Assembly: GCA_022539475.1 (NCBI GenBank)
Contig: VCMS01000038.1
Span: forward strand, 248,001-312,000
Origin: Gracilaria domingensis
Taxonomy: Eukaryota > Rhodophyta > Florideophyceae > Gracilariales > Gracilariaceae
Direction of reading: 5' to 3'
DNA length: 64,000 nucleotides
Part shown: piece after piece, positions 32,514 to 43,745 of the stretch
How positions within the stretch are numbered: position 1 is the stretch's first letter
How the letters are laid out: every line of letters starts with the position of its first letter
Notes under the pieces: model-generated
Told to the model about the DNA's origin: nothing
What the model saw: the letters and a program-made list of their open reading frames with translations, nothing else
The model's database searches: none
Translations under genes and position numbers: made by a program

Positions 32514-33515
32514 GTTGCTTACCCGTGATGCGATATAAACCTGAAACCCTGTGAAAGATACCTGACGGCCAAGTTCCGGATGGTGCATCAAAGTTAATCC
32601 AACTTCTCGCGTTCAAAGTCTGCGATCGGCTGACAATCGAGCGGTTTGTGCATTTTCGCAGATGATGCTGGTCGATCGGGACCCATCGTCATTCTCAACG
32701 GATAATGTAAACAGCTGTCCCAAATCTATGTTTGGAGAATGCGTTGACAACAGTGTAATTGCCATTTTGGAAACATGAAGCACCCATTCGGGCCCTTTCA
32801 GAATAGGAGAGATGATGCACACGACAGACCACGCCTTTGGACAAGGATAGTTCGGTCCGGGCCAATGGCTCTTTGGCCGGAACAGGCCCCATGCACCATT
32901 TTCATCACCATACGCTCACGTACACCTGCTTGTCTGGCCAGTTGAAGTGTCATTCTTTGTCCACTCCCCGCTACGCGTCCCAGGACAAGAGGTGGTCTCG
33001 CCATAGAAGTACTATTCCATTCATATATTCTGTTACGTAACGTGCCAAATGTGCAATAAGTTCCCGTAAGATTACGTTATTCGAAACGTTTCGAACCGTA
33101 GGAGAGAGAGAGAGAGAACTGCAACATGCCTGAACAGAGGTAGAAACAGGGCAATGCAAAATTGGCATCGTTTGAGGGGCTGATCTGGTGCCCCTTTAAT
33201 TGCAACAAAAGTCCAACTAATACAGGTGAAGGAGTGAATCTGGTGAGCTCCATATCCTTTCAACCTTACAGATCCTCATGCTTTGATTCAGCAAGTCATG
33301 GGACAACGATGTCAGATATAAAGCTACTTTGACTTTTGGGCGAAACGTAACCCGTAGTTTCGTATAGTACATGACGGGAAGCAGAACGTATCTCCACTCG
33401 TTGATATCGAATTAGAATCGGAAACAGATTTATTACATAATATGTATGTGCTACTTTTGTTTTGTTCTAGTGGCAAGACAATTAAGTTATCCATGGTTCC
33501 AAAGTAAAATGTGTA
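32514..33515. other. Intergenic between the two paralogues
   Basis: No gene recognised. It contains a short GA microsatellite near 33102-33118 and presumably the promoter of paralogue A (minus strand). Confidence 0.4.
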
Positions 33516-34793
33516 TTATGACTTCTGCTTCTGCTCCTGCTGGGCTTCTTTCCTCACATTTTCTCTCACTCTTCTCAGAAAATTATTCGCTTCCTTCTTC
33601 TTTTGCTCCAGCACCGGCTTTACTCGCTTTTCAGACGAGCTCTGTGCCAAACCAGAGCCTCTGCCCTGTGCTATTCCTTTTGCTTGTTTATCTCTGGCCT
33701 TAAGAAGCAAGACCATCTTCAACTTATTCCTCTGCTTCTTGTACATTTCGATTGCCATCTGGTGTTGTTCGTCCTCACTCATTTCCCATGCTTCAAGTTG
33801 CTGCGGCGACCGCATTCCAATCTGTGGAGTAGTCTGTGTCCCAGGCAATACTCGGGTTCCATCACTCCCTACTTCGCCTGGCATAGCACCACGTCGCGTA
33901 GAGTTTTGAATCTGGGTACGTGGAAGATCTGCTTCATTCATAGGCCCTTGAGAAGGCGGCTTGGATTCCGTTTCTTTACTTCTACCCCTTGCAGAGTTAT
34001 TTCTTCCAACAGAGCCTCTTGCACGAGTTGTACGTGTATTAGAAGGTTTTTGTCTACTTTGAGAGCTCTGCGAGCGACGTTGAAGATTGGGCTGGGCCGA
34101 TGATCTAGCACTTGCTGTAGTTGCTCTTCTTTGCATTTGGGATGAACTTGATGCCGCACTAGGCTGATTGAAGGATGACTCAGAAAATACAGAACCGGTT
34201 GAAGACGACGCTACAATGTTTGAGGCCTCGTGATCAAACTTCACTTTCTCTCCTTTGCTCCTGGCTGCTGAGTGCTGACTCGAATGGATCTTCATACCTG
34301 TTCTTGTAACAGTACCCAGAAGCGGCCCTGCGCCAGGAATGAAGGACATACCGGTCCTTGCCACGAAGCCAGCCGCGTCCATCTTTGCGGAGTGATCAGC
34401 TCTATAAACCTGGTCTAATTCAAGGGAGATGCCTAGAAACTTTGAAAGTAGGATGAATACCGTGGCTGAAGAAGGATTCGAAAGGTGTGCCAAAACGTTC
34501 GCTCGAGACTTTGTGAGGTTCTTGCCCAATATAGCTACCTGTTGCTTCTGCCACGGTGTTTCCGCAGAAGCGCGCATTTCTTCCATGCTGCCAAACAGCC
34601 TACGTGCCGAGTTTGCGGCTTTCTCGAACGCGTTGTTTCGAATCAGACGCCTGGAGTCAGTTTCAAAAAGAATAGAGCGTGATTCGGCGACGTTGAAATG
34701 CAGCTGTGCGTTGAAGTCGCCACTCATTGCCAACATGTGAAGCGATGCGGCGCCAGCCTGACGTCGCTTTCGGTTGTTAACGAAATTAGCCAT
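33516..34793 (-). CDS. Paralogue B of the same helical-domain family
   Basis: 425 residues, intronless. Residues 10-130 match paralogue A (LHMLAMSGDFNAQLHFNVAE, RLIRNNAFEKAANSARRLFG, FILLSKFLGISLEL). The middle has a Gly-rich hydrophobic patch (FIPGAGPLLGTVTRTGMKI), absent from A, then a long Ser/Gln/Arg-rich disordered stretch. The C-terminus is a charged helix (YKKQRNKLKMVLLLKARDKQ and a KKKEANNFLRRVRENVRKEA helix) likely to form a coiled coil. Composition is far less GC-rich than A. Both genes are on the same strand, about 1 kb apart, as expected for an old tandem duplication. Confidence 0.7.
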   Translation of the reverse strand: MANFVNNRKRRQAGAASLHMLAMSGDFNAQLHFNVAESRSILFETDSRRLIRNNAFEKAANSARRLFGSMEEMRASAETPWQKQQVAILGKNLTKSRANVLAHLSNPSSATVFILLSKFLGISLELDQVYRADHSAKMDAAGFVARTGMSFIPGAGPLLGTVTRTGMKIHSSQHSAARSKGEKVKFDHEASNIVASSSTGSVFSESSFNQPSAASSSSQMQRRATTASARSSAQPNLQRRSQSSQSRQKPSNTRTTRARGSVGRNNSARGRSKETESKPPSQGPMNEADLPRTQIQNSTRRGAMPGEVGSDGTRVLPGTQTTPQIGMRSPQQLEAWEMSEDEQHQMAIEMYKKQRNKLKMVLLLKARDKQAKGIAQGRGSGLAQSSSEKRVKPVLEQKKKEANNFLRRVRENVRKEAQQEQKQKS

Positions 34794-35615
34794 TGTTTCA
34801 GACGCCTATCCGTTGGTTGACAATTGCAATCGACTTCGATGAATCCGAAGAAGCTTTCAACTCCTCTCTCTACGGAGCAAAGTTAAGAGCACCGGGGAAA
34901 ATATCGATTGTGCCTCATTTAAAGTTAGCTCAAAGTAGAATAAGGACCGCAATACTCATTCTATGATCTCGTACTCAAGCGCAGATGGACAGACCAACGA
35001 TAGAAATCATGCGTTACAGGCCCAGTGCGAGAATCTTTCGCTCTGGGCAAAAGCCGGTATTCGAAAATGTGCGAAGTGTTCCTCCGGATATCGGTCCGTT
35101 TAACAATTCTCAACATCAGGCCAAGAGGAGAACTTGAACGATAATGTTCGCAGTTTGCCCAACGCACTATATGCCTTGCAGCTTGCAGGACACCCATCTA
35201 CTCATTACAAAACGCTCTCTATGACCATCTCGATAACATCATGAAAACGCCATGTGGGAGAAGAAGCGACCGCCAATTCTTCAGACATTGACGTGTCCGG
35301 GAATTGACACTGGGTCTGGACAACTCATTAAGGCCCTTCTTGGCCTCATTTATTGCATGTTGTGGCGTACTTGTGAAACAATGTATTTAGATAAGGGCCT
35401 GAAAGGCCTGAGTCATATCTGGCCAACCACAGGAGATAAATCTTTCACATGCAGTTGAGAGGGAGCGAAGTCTCTGTATCAGTCTCCACCCCGGATGGAC
35501 TTGATACGGTGGATTCGACTTCCCATCAGCCTTTTGGAGTGTATCGCGAATTTTTCTCGTGAATAACATCTTAATGGAAAGTGTGGTGACAGAAAGGATC
35601 CGGTGCTAGACAATC
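34794..35615. other. Intergenic, nothing recognised
   Basis: Divergent spacer between paralogue B (minus) and the acidic gene (plus). It probably contains both promoters, but no clear TATA or other motif stands out. Confidence 0.4.
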
Positions 35616-36675
35616 ATGGGAAATGAAGTAAGCGAAATGGCAGCTGACGCTATCGTTAGCGCATCGGTGGAAGAAGGGAATCCGGACATGGATGCTCTGG
35701 CTGAGATTGCGGAGGAATCGTTCACCTGCGGTAATGGCGATGAACTCATTGAATCTCTTCTGCCAGATGATGAAGATGTTGATGGGTACACCTATTATGA
35801 TGAGGACGTGGACAATGAGGGAGGTGGATGGGAAGCTGGCGCTCCTATTGAAGAAGAACCTGTCTCAGAAGCTTACAGCGAAGATGTGGACAATGAGGGA
35901 GGTGGATGGGAATCTGTCGCTCCTGTTGAAGAAGAAGCTGTCTCAGAAGCTTACAACGAGGATGATGAGTACTACGATACAGAAGATGACTCTAATGATT
36001 CAGCAGAGGGAAATGCAGGGGAAGAGGAGTCAGGCGATGAATATGCAGCCGATTTGGATGATTGGGATGGCGTAGAAATCGGGGAGATTGAGGATGGCCT
36101 TTTTGATGAAGATATTTATGGATTGAGAAGCGAAGCCGGGCTTTTTGGCGAAGTTGGACTGGATATCTATGATGGGGTGGACCCTATGGAACCGATTGAT
36201 TGGTACGTTGCTTGAAGTTATCATTCCCTTCTTCCAATCCAGAGCGCGAATGTAATTGGAACAGATGGTTTTTCTAACCGACGTTCTTTTTCTGTGATCA
36301 AATAACAGGGAAGTTGAAGAGTTTTATGATTATGATGTGGATGAATTGTCAACTGCTACTGATATCGAGTTGACAAGCCTTGGTTACCCACCAGAACCAA
36401 TAGCAGGAACGACAACGGAAGATATCATATTTTCAGCGGAGATGATGGACGAATACACTGTGCCGCTGGAAAGGTTCAACGAAGGCGCTTCAAAACTTTT
36501 GGAAACGCAGGAGGAGATGGTTGATTCAATTAGAGACATGAGGTAAAGTTTAATGTAGATTCAGATTTCGGCACGCTTAGCCATTACGGCCTGACTTGAC
36601 GTGAGTTCCTTTTCATTAAAACCTCAGTTTACAGTGTACGCTTTTGTACTTGTTACCCTTGGTACAAGAAGTCCT

Positions 36676-36969
36676 TGTCGTGTAAACGCACGTAAGCGCT
36701 TTGCTGCGAGTGTCTTGTACAATCAAGACAGAAGAAAAGTGGGGGGGGGGGGGTGTAGTTTGGAGGGGGTGCGTCTCTTCGCGCCCCAAGAAGTCTAACT
36801 TTATTGTAAACTTCAATCCAAACTGCCTCTCTCTCCCTCCTTGCCCATGCAGCGTCCAAGCGTTCGCTATATGTGTGTCCTTTGGGAGCTCACAAGCCTG
36901 AGGTTTGTGAGCTCCCTAGTTGAGCTCGTACACTGCTGTCGTCCACCAGGGACGACAGTCAAATTGACA
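36676..36969 (-). repeat. 3' LTR of E3
   Basis: 294 bp. Nearly identical to 43460-43745, but with an expanded G tract (about 36739-36752). The ends TGTC and GACA are inverted. Confidence 0.92.
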
Positions 36970-37353
36970 CTCCCTCCCTCAACTGGTAAAGGACAGACAA
37001 GCAGCGAACGCGAGTGAAACTAGTACCAGACAAGAACCATCAACAAACTGAAGTAAAGCGTGTACTGGAGCGCAAAAACGTAGCCCTATCGTAGCCTGGG
37101 AATGTATCCAGTATCATAGTCCAAAACAAACGCAGACAGCATTGACAGGATCAGAAGAAAGTGAAGGGAATTGCGCAGGAGACGTTTGCCGATGATTTCA
37201 GTGGGTTACACGGCTGAGTCTGACCGAATAAGAGCGGAGTAAGGGCGGAAAGGAAGCTGGTTTTGGTGGCTGTCGTAAGTTGTTCTGGGCTGGACCCCAG
37301 GTGTGGCACCGACTAGACTCCTTGCGAGTGACGATCGCGTCCCATTTTGCACC

Positions 37354-38367
37354 ATGGCGGAAAGGTCCAGATCAGCCACAACAGAGCCTCAAACGGCGAC
37401 ACGCGCGAGAGCGGGTGGCCCCACGACAACGAGCGTTACAGTGAGGGGAAATGTGGGCACCAAGGCACCCCGAAAGGGTGGTATCGGGAAAAGAGGGCCG
37501 CGCAGCGCTGAGAAGAATGCGGTAGTAGGGGGGGCGGTGGGGTGTTGAGAAAGTCATGGCGTGGGATGGCACGAAGACGAGGAAGAACGTTGAAAAGGGA
37601 TGTTTTGTGGCGATGTCGAGTCGTCAGAACGGAAGTGAATCGATGTTCGGCATAGACATTTCAAGTCTGCAGACCAAGCAATGGCAGAATGGGAACTTCG
37701 TAGTAATGCCAGAAACGGATCTTGAGAAATCAAAGCCAGTCCCATTACCACCAAAAGCACGTATCCACCGTGGCAACAGGAGGCGGGCAGGGGCAATCCT
37801 TAGAAACAAGATATGGGACTGGTGTGAGAACAACCCGGGATTTAGTATATCATCTGTAGGTCCTGGTCAGCGGGGAAACAGTGCTGCAGTCAAGAAACAT
37901 TTGAAAAAGGGGCCCAAGAGAACGATAGGACGACGCGAGGGGGGGGGGGGTGTTTGGTGTACGCAGATGTAAACGCCGTCGCGAGAGTGGCTAGTGAAGA
38001 TATAGCCAGGAAGATGGAGGCTCATATTAGAAAGACGAAGCGACGGTTCCGGTCGATTGGCAACGTGCAACGCACAGTACAGGAGGTTAATGTTCATTTG
38101 AGTATGCGCCGCATTCGAGATCCAAAGTACATCCAGGACAAGCTGTGCTGGCTAGGATGTAGAGAAAGGGCGGTGTACTTGCTTCATGTAGGGGTCCAGA
38201 ACGAACTTGACCATTGCATAATCGTTGATGGGGGATCCAGAAAAATTGTAGATGTGGAGGAGGCCAACGTTCTACAGTTGTCACGGGCGGCGTTAGCAGC
38301 CTGTGGTGGGGATGACGCGAAAGGGTTGTATGTAGCAGAAGTGCGTGAGTTATACTTGTCGAAGTAA
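37354..38367 (+). pseudogene. Antisense accessory ORF of E3, broken at poly-G runs
   Basis: On the strand opposite pol, and converging with it (12 bp between the two stops), three open stretches follow one another: from Met 37354, 37556-37972, and 37954-38367. The joints fall at G-rich runs (near 37528-37546 and the run of ten G around 37937-37948), where a slip of a base would merge the frames. The N-terminal part is basic and disordered. The C-terminal part has DHCIIVDGGSRKIVDVEE, then a Leu-rich helix and a Cys-Gly. That pattern resembles the His/Asp half of papain-fold cysteine peptidases such as Ulp or OTU types, but I see no convincing catalytic Cys. Function and even family are therefore open. 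Confidence 0.5.
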
Positions 38368-38378
38368 AAACGGGTAGT

Positions 38379-41300
38379 TCAGCCCCGACCAATCCACTGT
38401 TCAGCAGTTATTGTCAATATTCCAGAGAACAGTAAATTGCGTAACGCATCCAGTTGCATCCTCTTTGTCAAACCGTCGGCGATGTTCAATGAGCTGCGAA
38501 CAAAACCAATGTCAGAGATAAGATGTGATTTAAAACCTTCTCTTGCCGCCGCAATGTCCAGCTTCATACGCTTTTCTGACGTCCTCGATCCTTTCGAAAT
38601 AACATCAAACAAACTTTTGCTGTCAATAAAAAGTTGAAATGGTATCCGTTGACGGAGAATGAGTTCCAACTCCTGCGCAAGGGTGATTGCGATGTCAAAT
38701 AGGTCTGAGAAAGCGATTACTTCTCCCGCCATGGCAGAGCGAGTCACCCGTCGAGACTTGTAGGACTTAAAGCTAATCGGAATTACGGTTCCCGAGTCGT
38801 CACCCAACAAGCAAATATGTCCTAGCTGTGACGATACCTCTTCATTGTTGGCGAAGGACAAATCAGAGTATCCAATGACTCGAAGAGATTTTGGGGAAAG
38901 TGGAGGAAACTTGATAGATATATCATTCAACTTCGCAAAACGTATGGCGCGGTTGAGTTGGGATATGATGGTAGTTCGATTACGATGGAATAGCTCATCG
39001 GTGACTTGTGCCATTTGTGAGATCTTGAATAGACAGTCGGGGCGCGAGTTTACGAGCCAGGCTAGCTTCATTCTCATCCATCGGAACTCCGAGAAGCTGG
39101 CGGAAGTCTGCAGGTCTTCTAGCTTGCGAAGATAACTTCGTTGATACATTTGAATATTGCCGTCCGAGTCACACGAGAGGCTAAAACCAGTAAAGGGACT
39201 GGGTAAGTGTTGGTCCTCCGTCATTTGGAACCTTTGTCTGCTTTTGTTGCATACATGTTTGAACTCGGAGTTCTCAAAAGGTATCCAGTCGTCAACGTAA
39301 CAACCAGATAATCCTTTTAAGAGTCCGTCACCCAGCATTATGTACAGTGCTGGGTCAGTGCGGAGGGGGGTCATACTGAGATCATCGCGATGGTGCCGGT
39401 CAAGTGTTCTATACCATAAGTCACCTGATTCAAAAAGGCCGTAAAGTAGCTTCAAGAGTTGTAGACATTGTGAAGGATCAAGCTCGAACTCAGGGACGGG
39501 CTTTGTAATGAATACCTCGCGGGAAAGGGGTTCGGCAGACTGTAGGTAGGCCTGTCGGATGTCAGATGTCCATACAACGAAGCCATGTAGGGCGGCTAGA
39601 GCGAGAAGAAGGCGAATGGATTGTGGTTGCAGTGTAGCAGAGTTGTGCACCATCATGTTCTTCAATTTGTCGCGGTGTCCTCCAATCACGTATCGGGCGC
39701 GGTATTTTATCTTTCCGTCCTCGGTTGACTTGATGGCGAAGACGAATCGCCCTGTAAGGATGTTGGCGTTGGGTGGAACGCCTTCGCGCAGAATGACTTT
39801 GAAGGTACCTCTTTCAAGAAGACCTTTAATCTCGGTCTTCTTAGCCTCATTCATCTCTTTGGACTGCACCCGAGGATCTTGCTTATCGAGGATCTCAGTG
39901 AGGTAACAATGGTATGCTTCCGGTGATTGGAAATGAGATATCGATCGGTATAGATCGTTGAAGAATGAGTGCGCCAGCGTCTCAGGCTCATAGTATCGTT
40001 TGACCTGAGCCAAGCCAAAAGGTTTGGCGGTCCCAATGCGAACATCTTGGACATAGACCATTTTCGTGGCCGTGTCAACGGCTTGCACTGTGAACGGTCC
40101 CATCCATTCACCAATGCGGTTGTCAACGATCTTTTCTCTCCAAACTAATACTCTATCGCCGACCTGGTAGCTTTTGTCGGCTGCTGCAGGGATCCTATGC
40201 TTTAAGGCGCGGTCACGCCTCAGCTTGGACATGCACTTCTCCATCTCAGCTCTCGCGGTGTTTGCGATCTTTGCACGGCTTGCTAGTGCAGCCCGTGCGC
40301 TTGGGGTCTCTGAACGAGTGTGGACCGGTGGGTACTCGCCACATACTAGGGCAGATGGCACAAGGCCCTCTGGACCGAGTGTGTCGTTCATGGATTTCAC
40401 CGCAGCGGCAAGAGCTACTTCAGGTTCTCTTTGACCATCTGCTGCCAATATCTTCCTGTATGTCTGACGGAGTGGGCGGTGGTATCTTTCGCCGATTCCG
40501 AGACTTGAGTGGGCTTCTACACCGGTGCGGTCGACTTGAATGTTTGACAGGGCCGCGATGTCAATAAATAGTTGAGCAAAAGCGCTTCCCTGATCTACAA
40601 GCATTCTGTTTGGAATGCCAGTATAAATCGTTATCCAACACAGAAGAATCTTCCTCCAAATAGTTTTCGTTGAGGCATCTGGGAGAAACGTTGCGGCTGA
40701 GAAATGGGTTGCTTCATCAACTACGTCTAGGATTGGCTTGCCGTCAATGTACATGATATCAATAAGAACGCGCTCATTGAAGCGTACGTTTTCGGCACCG
40801 AAAGAAACGCGGGATCGTGTTGGCGCGTTCTGGATTCTTTGACAAGGATCGCATCTTTGGGTGAGGTCCCTTAACGTATTTAAGGTCTCGGGGGTGGCTT
40901 CCTCTGGCCTCGCCTTCTTGATGAGATTGAAAAGCTTCGTGGCGGAAGGGTGGAAGAATTGCCGATGCAGCTTGTAGAGTTGTGCCCTATTGAAATATAT
41001 CTTAGATGGAAAGCGTATATCCACGAACACATGTCCACTCTTTGCCCTGTAGAGTGGGATGGACCAGTTGTCGACATATCGGTCGACACCGTCTTCATTC
41101 GTGATGCGTTCACGGCGTGTGAGACGATTTGCCACAGGGTCTGCGATTAAAGATTCCCGATCTAATATGTCCATGCCAAGAAGAGCTGGAATGTCAGCCT
41201 GGACAACGTCCATGGTCACGAAAATGGGGGGAACGTTGGGAGGCGTATCGAGTGACAAGGTGATCTGCCCGATCGATTCGAATGTATCGTCGGCAAACCG

Positions 41301-41429
41301 GAAGCGTGTGTGAGATGATAGGCGATCTAGTTTCGGGACAGGAACACGATTGCGAGCAAAGATTCGTCTCAGTTCCTTTATGCCTACGACCGAACGAGGG
41401 GCACCAATGTCGACACAAAATCCAGGCAA
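38379..41429 (-). CDS. pol: E3 Pol: protease, integrase, RT, RNase H (copia order)
   Basis: 1016 open codons from 41429; the same frame stays open further upstream, so this start is only nominal. The protease motif is C-V-D-I-G-A (D7), with PALLGMDIL as the second half. Integrase has the zinc site H155, H160, C193, C196 and the triad D224, D279, E314. RT has IRQAYLQS and the catalytic CYVDDW. RNase H has GYSDLSFANN at its start, LFIDSKSLFD, and the closing IADGLTKRM motif. All catalytic residues are present and the frame is uninterrupted. Integrase before RT is diagnostic for Ty1/copia. RT normally reads YLY/YVDD, and the Trp after YVDD is unusual but tolerable. Confidence 0.92.
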   Translation of the reverse strand: MPGFCVDIGAPRSVVGIKELRRIFARNRVPVPKLDRLSSHTRFRFADDTFESIGQITLSLDTPPNVPPIFVTMDVVQADIPALLGMDILDRESLIADPVANRLTRRERITNEDGVDRYVDNWSIPLYRAKSGHVFVDIRFPSKIYFNRAQLYKLHRQFFHPSATKLFNLIKKARPEEATPETLNTLRDLTQRCDPCQRIQNAPTRSRVSFGAENVRFNERVLIDIMYIDGKPILDVVDEATHFSAATFLPDASTKTIWRKILLCWITIYTGIPNRMLVDQGSAFAQLFIDIAALSNIQVDRTGVEAHSSLGIGERYHRPLRQTYRKILAADGQREPEVALAAAVKSMNDTLGPEGLVPSALVCGEYPPVHTRSETPSARAALASRAKIANTARAEMEKCMSKLRRDRALKHRIPAAADKSYQVGDRVLVWREKIVDNRIGEWMGPFTVQAVDTATKMVYVQDVRIGTAKPFGLAQVKRYYEPETLAHSFFNDLYRSISHFQSPEAYHCYLTEILDKQDPRVQSKEMNEAKKTEIKGLLERGTFKVILREGVPPNANILTGRFVFAIKSTEDGKIKYRARYVIGGHRDKLKNMMVHNSATLQPQSIRLLLALAALHGFVVWTSDIRQAYLQSAEPLSREVFITKPVPEFELDPSQCLQLLKLLYGLFESGDLWYRTLDRHHRDDLSMTPLRTDPALYIMLGDGLLKGLSGCYVDDWIPFENSEFKHVCNKSRQRFQMTEDQHLPSPFTGFSLSCDSDGNIQMYQRSYLRKLEDLQTSASFSEFRWMRMKLAWLVNSRPDCLFKISQMAQVTDELFHRNRTTIISQLNRAIRFAKLNDISIKFPPLSPKSLRVIGYSDLSFANNEEVSSQLGHICLLGDDSGTVIPISFKSYKSRRVTRSAMAGEVIAFSDLFDIAITLAQELELILRQRIPFQLFIDSKSLFDVISKGSRTSEKRMKLDIAAAREGFKSHLISDIGFVRSSLNIADGLTKRMQLDALRNLLFSGILTITAEQWIGRG

Positions 41430-41812
41430 TCGGGAGCAATTACGAGCCTGAGAAATCTTTGCTGTATGAATGTGGGTTATGTTAACTTCAACGGCGTCCT
41501 TTGCTGATTTGCGCCTCGGTAGAGCAGTTCGGTGTGAAGCTACCCATCGACATGGGCGACATAGCTGAGGCTGGATACTACGACGCCCTACTGAAAATCC
41601 TGCGGCTGTGTTCCTGAAAAATTCACATCATTGTTAGTCATGGATGCAGACAGGTAATTAGTAAACAACGCCTTGTCCACGGCTTCAATTTCGGAAGAGG
41701 CCGATCGTGCTTCACCACCTGTTAGCTCGTCGAACAGCCGAACCTCCTCGGCGCTAGCCTCATCGTTCTCGTTTGGAATCACTGCGTCTTCTACGTGCTC
41801 TGCGTTGTCTCC

Positions 41813-43397
41813 CTACATTGCTAAGACGAGGTCTGAAACGATGTGTACGGCGGGCTCTCCGTTCTTGATGCGTTGGCGGATGTGATTACGGATTGAACCG
41901 GGCTTGCAACGATGTCCCGGATGCCATAGGGCATGGCATCTATGGCATTCGTTACGACGACGACTCTCCTCAAAGGTTCGTGGAAGAGATTGTGAGCGAG
42001 AGGAACGACCATATGACTTAGTGTCATTATGAGGTAGATGCTTGCGCACAAACTTCGGGTTTCTACCATACTGTTGATATAAAGTGTCTTCATGAATGAG
42101 GTGAGTCTCTTTCTTCCGAGCTATCTCCTTGATCTCCTCTTCTAGTTGGAGATTCTCTCTGAGGGCAGTGATGAAACCATTGAACGTGTACTTGGAAGTC
42201 ACAATGTTGCTGATGGGAAGCTTCGACCAGTCAATGCCGAGCACGGCCTTGCGAAGGTAGCCAATCTTATGATCTTCCGACCTGAAGTGAGGGGGACACT
42301 GTGGGGAGAGTTCCTCAATCATAGTAACCAATTTTGTGAGACCCTCGAAGTGAGTGGTGAGCTCATTCTCCGTCATGGCTTTCTCAATACGAAGAGTGTT
42401 CAGAATGCTGTATACTTGAAGCTGGCGGGCGTTGCTATTATACTCGGCGGTCATCATGGTAGCCATTTGATCAAAAGTCATGTCATCACGCGCATTCTGG
42501 AAAAAGAATGTGCGAGCGGGACCATCCAACACATTCACAAGCTTTCTGCATTGGGCTCAAACGATGCTGGCGGGCGCAGACATTGTAGTCACGGAGTGTT
42601 AGCTCAATGGATTGAGACAGATCTCCATTGAAGCGGTTCTCCTTAAAGTGTTGCGACACATAGTTTGCCTTGCCAGTGTCTTCGGCATTGGACCCGTGGC
42701 GGCCTGTCTCACTTGACGGAATGTTCACAACTGCGTCTGTTTCATTGTTGGAACGCATTAAATGACCTTCCGCTGCTTGAGCGTGTTAAGCTTGCTCGGG
42801 AGGGAGAGAAACCGAACGACGGTGTGGAAATGCATCGGCATGAGATTCTAAGGGAGGCAAAATGTCAGTAAGGTTTCCGCCAGATCCTTGATTGTTCTCA
42901 GCGACCGGTGGAGTCTCGTCGAGGCGAGAAGCGGAACGAGAACGACGGTAACGCTCCACACCAGTCTTCATAGTGTCAAAGGATGCGTTCATGAGGAGCA
43001 TGAACCAGATGTGAGTCATCAGAGAACGATTGGAAGTTTCACGAGATTCCAAATAAAGAGAGGATATTATTCCTGCAGAAATCTCATCCAAGTCGTACAA
43101 AGCAGCGACGTCACGAACCAGTTGAACGGGAAACAGCGGTGTATTGAAGAAAGTCGGCGTAAGAGTCGACTCAGGAGAGGGAAGGAATCCTCTCAGAGTA
43201 GTCTCGACCTCTTCTTTGAGAGACGGAGTGAGCGTAATAGGAGATCCAGACTCATCAACAACGGGATAGATTGATAGGATATAACCCGAAATGTCGCGAA
43301 GATGACGACCAACCTCAGTAGTCGGCTCTACAACAGAGATAGAACGCTTCAGGCGATCATACTTAGCAACGGATTGAAAACGAGTAGTAGCGGACAT
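41813..43397 (-). pseudogene. gag: E3 Gag with CCHC knuckle; in-frame stop and frameshift
   Basis: From the ATG at 43397, 203 codons run to a TAA at 42786-42788. The same frame then continues at once (Met 42758) with the typical copia Gag opening (KENRFNGD...ELTLRDYNVCARQHRL). Near 42540 the frame changes to the one read from 42538 (NVLDGPARTFFFQNARDDMT), which carries the capsid helices and a CHRCHALWHPGHRC knuckle (CX2CX4HX4C). The extra 203-residue N-terminal block is helical and has an RSRSAS stretch. It may be a separate ORF ahead of Gag or part of a longer Gag. The intact Pol beside a broken Gag suggests recent decay. Confidence 0.8.
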
Positions 43398-43459
43398 TGT
43401 AGTTCAAGATTATGTGATCACAAGCTGTAACAAAGCACAGTACTAGTACAAATCCGGAT

Positions 43460-43745
43460 TGTCGTGTAAACGCACGTAAGCGCTTTGCTGCGAGTGTCTT
43501 GTACAATCAAGACAGAAGAAAAGTGGGGAGGTAGTTTGGAAGGGGTGCGTCTCTTCGCGCCCCAAGAAGTCTAACTTTATTGTAAACTTCAATCCAAACT
43601 GCCTCTCTCTCCCTCTTTGCCCATGCAGCGTCCAAGCGTTCGCTATATGTGTGTCCTTTGGGAGCTCACAAGCCTGAGGTTTGTGAACTCCCTAGTTGAG
43701 CTCGTACACTGCTGTCGTCCACCAGGGACGACAGTCAAATTGACA
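43460..43745 (-). repeat. 5' LTR of E3
   Basis: 286 bp partner of 36676-36969. Downstream on the element strand the sequence is ATCCGGATTTGTACTAG, which does not begin TGG, so priming is probably not from a full tRNA 3' end. Confidence 0.92.

Larger units (their letters stand above)
36676..43745 (-). mobile_element. Ty1/copia LTR retrotransposon E3
   Basis: LTRs at 36676-36969 (294 bp) and 43460-43745 (286 bp) begin TGTCGTGTAAAC and end AATTGACA. They are flanked by a perfect 5-bp duplication, GTCCT (36671-36675 and 43746-43750). Protease, integrase, RT and RNase H occur in that order in one minus-strand frame, which defines Ty1/copia. A polypurine tract, GAGGGAGGGAG, abuts the 3' LTR. LTR differences are mostly a poly-G expansion (about 13 G in the lower copy). 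Gag has an in-frame stop and a frameshift. An unusual plus-strand accessory ORF lies between pol and the 3' LTR. Confidence 0.92.

Noticed and set aside
33102-33118. GA microsatellite
   Set aside because: Short and ordinary. No link to a gene.
36739-36752. Long poly-G run as a functional site
   Set aside because: It is in the E3 LTR and is absent in the other LTR (GGGGAGG). Best explained by homopolymer expansion or sequencing slippage.
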